Assembly: GCA_900299115.1 (NCBI GenBank)
Contig: OMIO01000061.1
Span: 1-50,093 of the forward strand
Reading direction: 5' to 3'
Source of the DNA: Methylocystaceae bacterium
Lineage (GTDB): Bacteria; Pseudomonadota; Alphaproteobacteria; Rhizobiales; Beijerinckiaceae
DNA length: 50,093 nt
Shown: piece after piece, positions 46,518-50,093 of the stretch
Numbering within the stretch: position 1 is the first letter of the stretch
Layout of the letters: every line of letters begins with the position of its first letter
Position numbers and translations under genes: made by a program
The notes under the pieces: generated by a model
Seen by the model: the letters and a program-made list of their open reading frames with translations, nothing else
Database searches by the model: none
What the model was told of the DNA's origin: nothing

Positions 46518-47033
46518 ATGTTGAGCGCTATCCTTCTTGCCTATCGTTGGCCTTCAGGTAACCTGAAAGGCGAGACAGTCGCCCGCTGTTTCAGCTCTTT
46601 GATTGAAGGCTGCGTAAACGGCGTTATTGCTGACGCCGTGCTCGTAGGGCAACCCGATCACCTTCTTGCAAAAATTGCCGATGAAGCTGGTTGCTCCTTG
46701 GTAGAAAATATCGATCCTGCAGCAGGCTTTAAAGAAGCGGTGGAACAAGCACGCTACGAGCGGCTTTTAATCTTATCCGCGGAATTTGGTTTAGAACGAG
46801 GATTAATCGATGAATTGCGTGACTTACTAAACTTTGGCGATCCAGCTGACAGCTATGTGCTTCACGTTAATCCTGACACGCTATTCACGCGCCTCTTCCC
46901 AAATCTCGCCAAAACCGCGGGCCTAATCACAACTTCATCATTGGTAAAAAAATATACTCATATTGCCCAGCCACATGCATTAGCAAAAAATCTCAGGCGC
47001 AAAAGTTTAACGTCTCGCGCAAGACATCTATAA
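46518..47033 (+). CDS. Degenerate glycosyltransferase family 2-like protein
   Basis: A 171-residue protein that resembles the small GT2-like proteins of rhizobia: a strand-loop start MLSAILLAY, a Rossmann-like VADAGC-type stretch (KIADEAGCSLVEN) and a mid-region LLILSAEFGLERGLIDEL. The expected nucleotide-binding aspartate block is replaced by VLVGQPDH (41-48), and no DxD is seen, so it may lack transferase activity. A GGAATGTGAA precedes the ATG. It ends 7 bases from the convergent YpfJ-like gene. The family call is tentative. Confidence 0.55.
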   Translation: MLSAILLAYRWPSGNLKGETVARCFSSLIEGCVNGVIADAVLVGQPDHLLAKIADEAGCSLVENIDPAAGFKEAVEQARYERLLILSAEFGLERGLIDELRDLLNFGDPADSYVLHVNPDTLFTRLFPNLAKTAGLITTSSLVKKYTHIAQPHALAKNLRRKSLTSRARHL

Positions 47034-47040
47034 TATTCTT

Positions 47041-47937
47041 TTAGCGACTAAAGGTATAACAGGCGTCAATAGTTCCGCTCTGCATCCCCTTTAACAACCA
47101 CTCCGTTCGTTGCGCAGCAGATCCATGAGTGAAACTATCGGGCACGACAAAACCTTGTTGCGCTTTTTGCAATCGATCATCGCCAATTGCTTGAGCTGAA
47201 GCCACGGCCTTTTCAATATCTCCCTGTTCAATAAATCGCTGTCTTTTATTGCCGTTATGCGCCCAGACGCCTGCCAGACAATCCGCCATTAATTCAACCC
47301 GAACGGACAGATTGTTCGCCTCCGCCCGTGACCGCGCGCGCGCTTGAGCTTGCTGAACTTTTGGCAATATTCCAAGTAGATTTTCAATGTGATGACCCAT
47401 TTCATGAGAGATCACATAGGCGTAGGCAAAGTCGCCCCCGCCCCCAAATCTCTGATTCATTTCACGAAAAAAAGCCGTGTCGAGATAAATGCGTTGATCC
47501 AGGGGACAATAGAATGGCCCCATGGCTTGTTGTGCGGCCCCGCAGCGCGATGTCGTGTATCCGCTATAGAGAACCAATTTGGGCGACAGAAAACGAATGC
47601 CTTTTTGCTGCGGCAATATTTGGGACCAGACATCCTCATTAGATCCCATCACTTTAGCAACGAACGATCCCATTTGATCGCTGGGCGGAGAATTAGAGCG
47701 ACTTTCTTGCCGCTCAACAACAGCGCCGCTATCCCCGCTTCGCATATTATTAAGCATCTGCGCGCCGCCAATTAAAACGGCGGGGTTAATACCCAGCGCC
47801 CAACCGACAGCGCCAAGCAATAACATCGTCCCTAACCCCAAGCCTCCAGCCCCCGCCCGCGATCCGCGTGGCCCGCCGCCAACTTCTCCGCGGCGATCCT
47901 CAATATTTTTGGAAGGCTCTAACTCTTCCCATTTCAT
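47041..47937 (-). CDS. YpfJ-like neutral zinc metallopeptidase
   Basis: A 298-residue protein with a single membrane helix (about 35-57) after a glycine-rich N-terminus, and a zinc motif H178-E179-M-G-H182 (VISHEMGHH). Family blocks are DTAFFREMNQRFGGGGDFAYAY and ELMADCLAGVWA. The catalytic part is probably periplasmic. Targets are not known. It lies 72 bases after aspS on the same strand. Confidence 0.93.
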   Translation of the reverse strand: MKWEELEPSKNIEDRRGEVGGGPRGSRAGAGGLGLGTMLLLGAVGWALGINPAVLIGGAQMLNNMRSGDSGAVVERQESRSNSPPSDQMGSFVAKVMGSNEDVWSQILPQQKGIRFLSPKLVLYSGYTTSRCGAAQQAMGPFYCPLDQRIYLDTAFFREMNQRFGGGGDFAYAYVISHEMGHHIENLLGILPKVQQAQARARSRAEANNLSVRVELMADCLAGVWAHNGNKRQRFIEQGDIEKAVASAQAIGDDRLQKAQQGFVVPDSFTHGSAAQRTEWLLKGMQSGTIDACYTFSR

Positions 47938-48009
47938 CGTTGCGGCTCCCTAGGGCTTCGCCTTAAATCCAAAACAAAATATCTAAGCTATTCTTTCTCA
48001 GCATAAAAT

Positions 48010-49794
48010 TTATGCCGAACTCCTTTCAGGTAAATTCAACCGAATATGCAATTCGCGCAACTGGCGCATAGTCGCTTCTGACGGCGCAGCCATGAGTAGA
48101 TCCTCGGCCCGTTGGTTCATTGGAAAGAGCGTAACTTCACGCAAGTTTTCTTCTTCGGCAAGCAGCATGACGATCCGATCAACCCCTGGCGCAATGCCGC
48201 CATGAGGCGGCGCGCCATAATGAAACGCCCGATACATGCCGCCAAATTTCTCAATAAGAACTTCTTCGCCATAGCCTGCGATTTCGAACGCCTTTTTCAT
48301 AATATCAGGGCGATGGTTTCGGATCGCCCCTGAGGATAATTCGACACCATTACAAACAATATCATATTGAAAGGCTAAGATACTAAGTGGATCGCTCTCC
48401 TCCAAAGCTTCCATTCCGCCCTGCGGCATAGAGAAAGGATTATGAGAGAAATCAACTTTTTTCTCATCGTCGTTCCACTCATACATTGGGAAATCAACGA
48501 TCCAGCAAAATTCAAAAACCTCTGTTTTTGACACACCCAATTCTGTCCCAATGCGTAACCGCGCAGCGCCAGCAAGTTTTGCTGCAGCAAGTTCTTCACC
48601 TGCTGAAAAAAACAATGCGTCGCCGGCTTTGACGCCGGCTTTTTTCGCCATTATTTCAAGCGCGGCGCCTGGAATGAATTTAGCGATCGGCCCACGTCCT
48701 ACTAACGCGCCGCCATCATCCTCAAACACGACATAGCCTAGCCCTGGCGCGCCCTCGCTGCGGGCCCATTCATTTAATTTATCAAAAAAGCTGCGTGGCT
48801 GAGAGGCCGCGCCTGGGGCCGGGATCGCCCGCACTGTTTTTCCCTTAAAAGCCTTAAAGCTCACATCCTCGCGACCGAATTCCTCACTTACGTCAACGAT
48901 AATGAGTGGATTACGCAAATCGGGCTTATCTGAGCCGTATTTTAACATTGCGTCGCGATAGGGAATACGCGGAAACACCTTAGTAACTGATTTGCCCTGC
49001 GCAAATTCTTCAAATAACCCCTGCAACACAGGTTCAATGGCTTCGAACACATCTTCCTGCGTAACGAAACTCATTTCCACGTCTAATTGATAAAATTCGC
49101 CCGGCGAACGATCAGCGCGCGCATCCTCATCTCTAAAACAGGGCGCTATTTGAAAATAGCGATCAAACCCCGCCACCATTAATAATTGCTTGAACTGTTG
49201 AGGCGCTTGCGGCAATGCGTAAAACTTACCTGGATGCAACCGCGATGGGACAAGAAAATCTCGAGCGCCTTCTGGACTTGAAGCTGTCAGGATTGGCGTT
49301 TGAAATTCAAAGAAACCGCCCTGCTTCATCCGCATTCGCAGGGAGTCAATAATTTTTCCCCTGAGCATTATATTGGCGTGAAGCTTTTCTCTGCGAAGAT
49401 CGATAAAGCGATATTTAAGACGCGTGTCTTCAGGATATTGCTGGTCGCCAAAGACTGGCAAGGGGAGCTCATCCGCTCGACCAAGAACCTCAATGTCATT
49501 TACATAGATCTCAACCTGACCAGTTGACATTTCAGCGTTTTCAGTGCCGCTCGGGCGTCGGCGCACAACCCCGTCAATACGAGCGACCCATTCTGAGCGT
49601 AGCTTTTCTGCCTGAGGAAAAGCAGCCGAGTCTGGATCCACGACGCATTGGGTTAGACCGTAATGGTCTCGCAAATCGATAAACAACACGCCGCCATGAT
49701 CGCGTATGCGATGGCACCAGCCAGAAAGACGGATATTTTTGTCAACGAGAGCTTCGGAAGGCTCTCCACAATTATGCGATCGGTAGCGATGCAT
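48010..49794 (-). CDS. aspS: Aspartyl-tRNA synthetase
   Basis: A 594-residue class II synthetase. The N-terminal OB-fold anticodon domain (1-~105) shows [19 protein letters not shown]33 in RDHGG is a residue tied to the non-discriminating form that also charges tRNA-Asn for the GatCAB route. The catalytic core shows [19 protein letters not shown] and GVDRIVMLL, with the bacterial GAD insertion between. Length is normal. A short palindrome GCATAAA-a-TTTATGC spans its stop (48001-48015). Confidence 0.97.
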   Translation of the reverse strand: MHRYRSHNCGEPSEALVDKNIRLSGWCHRIRDHGGVLFIDLRDHYGLTQCVVDPDSAAFPQAEKLRSEWVARIDGVVRRRPSGTENAEMSTGQVEIYVNDIEVLGRADELPLPVFGDQQYPEDTRLKYRFIDLRREKLHANIMLRGKIIDSLRMRMKQGGFFEFQTPILTASSPEGARDFLVPSRLHPGKFYALPQAPQQFKQLLMVAGFDRYFQIAPCFRDEDARADRSPGEFYQLDVEMSFVTQEDVFEAIEPVLQGLFEEFAQGKSVTKVFPRIPYRDAMLKYGSDKPDLRNPLIIVDVSEEFGREDVSFKAFKGKTVRAIPAPGAASQPRSFFDKLNEWARSEGAPGLGYVVFEDDGGALVGRGPIAKFIPGAALEIMAKKAGVKAGDALFFSAGEELAAAKLAGAARLRIGTELGVSKTEVFEFCWIVDFPMYEWNDDEKKVDFSHNPFSMPQGGMEALEESDPLSILAFQYDIVCNGVELSSGAIRNHRPDIMKKAFEIAGYGEEVLIEKFGGMYRAFHYGAPPHGGIAPGVDRIVMLLAEEENLREVTLFPMNQRAEDLLMAAPSEATMRQLRELHIRLNLPERSSA

Positions 49795-50093
49795 GGGTCG
49801 CTTTCGGTTAGAATGACAGAAAAATCGGCAAAACCGATTTGATGGGGCAGAAAAAGCGCCATGCCGGCCACGGTGTCAAGCCAGCGTGAAACGCTATCCG
49901 CATAAGCGCTCTCCTGACTTCTTATCTATAGAAAGGGCTGCGAGGCCATATCCTCGGATAAAAAGATATTGCTACATTCAGTCTTCTGTTTCAGGCGATC
50001 CAGCCCAAGAGAGCAAAATTGTCAACGCCTTAAGTCTAATCAAAGTTTTGGTCCAAAAAGCGCTCAAACAAAGATTGTTCAGGAGAGAAAGTG
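49795..50093. other. Region upstream of aspS, possible start of a further gene at the right edge
   Basis: No gene of useful length is seen in these 299 bases. The aspS promoter should be here on the minus strand. On the plus strand an AGGAG followed five bases later by GTG (50091-50093) sits exactly at the window end and looks like the start of a gene running out of the window. In relatives a divergent gene such as rnd is often found beside aspS, but this cannot be tested here. Confidence 0.35.

Overview
The window looks like chromosomal core DNA of an alphaproteobacterium, most likely of the order Hyphomicrobiales (Rhizobiales). Supporting signs are the F1-ATPase zeta-type inhibitor (DUF1476), an EipB-type DUF1849 envelope protein, an HWE-family histidine kinase, RpoH with its RpoH box, purC-purS-purQ, leuS-lptE-holA, ppiC-argJ-mutT and the DUF2244/nth pair. 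By eye the base composition is moderately AT-rich, lower than in most rhizobia. Beijerinckiaceae or a relative is a guess and the genus cannot be fixed. I see no rRNA, tRNA, insertion sequence, prophage or CRISPR array. Genes are tightly packed on both strands, and several convergent pairs touch or overlap at their stop codons.

Layout. 0-5 kb: end of a histone-deacetylase-like gene, ribBA, xerC (-), the ATPase inhibitor (-), a GC-rich unexplained gap, then purC-purS-purQ. 5-10.6 kb: leuS-lptE-holA (-), yggS, and an L,D-transpeptidase-like gene (-). 10.7-18 kb: an OmpR-type regulator with a degenerate receiver, DUF3422, xseB (-), a long cation-diffusion transporter (-), gloA, a small unknown protein, DedA, DUF2244 (-), nth and a secreted cupin. 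18-26 kb: a DUF815 ATPase (-), glnE, ppiC, argJ, mutT and an HWE kinase (-). 26-33 kb: parE (-), a three-gene ABC importer of unknown substrate, rpoH (-) and a HerA-like ATPase (-). 33-36 kb: SCO, a YgjP-like metalloprotease, a phosphate acyltransferase and a tiny lipoprotein. 36.5-37.5 kb: a gene-poor stretch. 37.5-50 kb: lptD, eipB (-), a RidA-family gene plus a GDPD gene, carbonic anhydrase plus SulP (-), nnrED (-), a degenerate glycosyltransferase-like gene, YpfJ-like (-) and aspS (-).

How the genes work together. Most are housekeeping: purine and riboflavin synthesis, tRNA charging (leuS, aspS), outer-membrane assembly (lptE, lptD, eipB), nitrogen control (glnE), chromosome segregation (xerC, parE), heat shock (rpoH), and metabolite repair (nnrED, RidA, gloA, mutT). 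Two clusters look like accessory physiology: the carbonic anhydrase/SulP operon, probably for inorganic carbon, and the NMT1/TauA-like ABC importer. I did not find a clear new multi-gene system. The best leads are the GC-rich gap before purC, the gene-poor region before lptD with repeated TTGTACAA palindromes, the pseudo-receiver regulator, and the leaderless YkuD protein.
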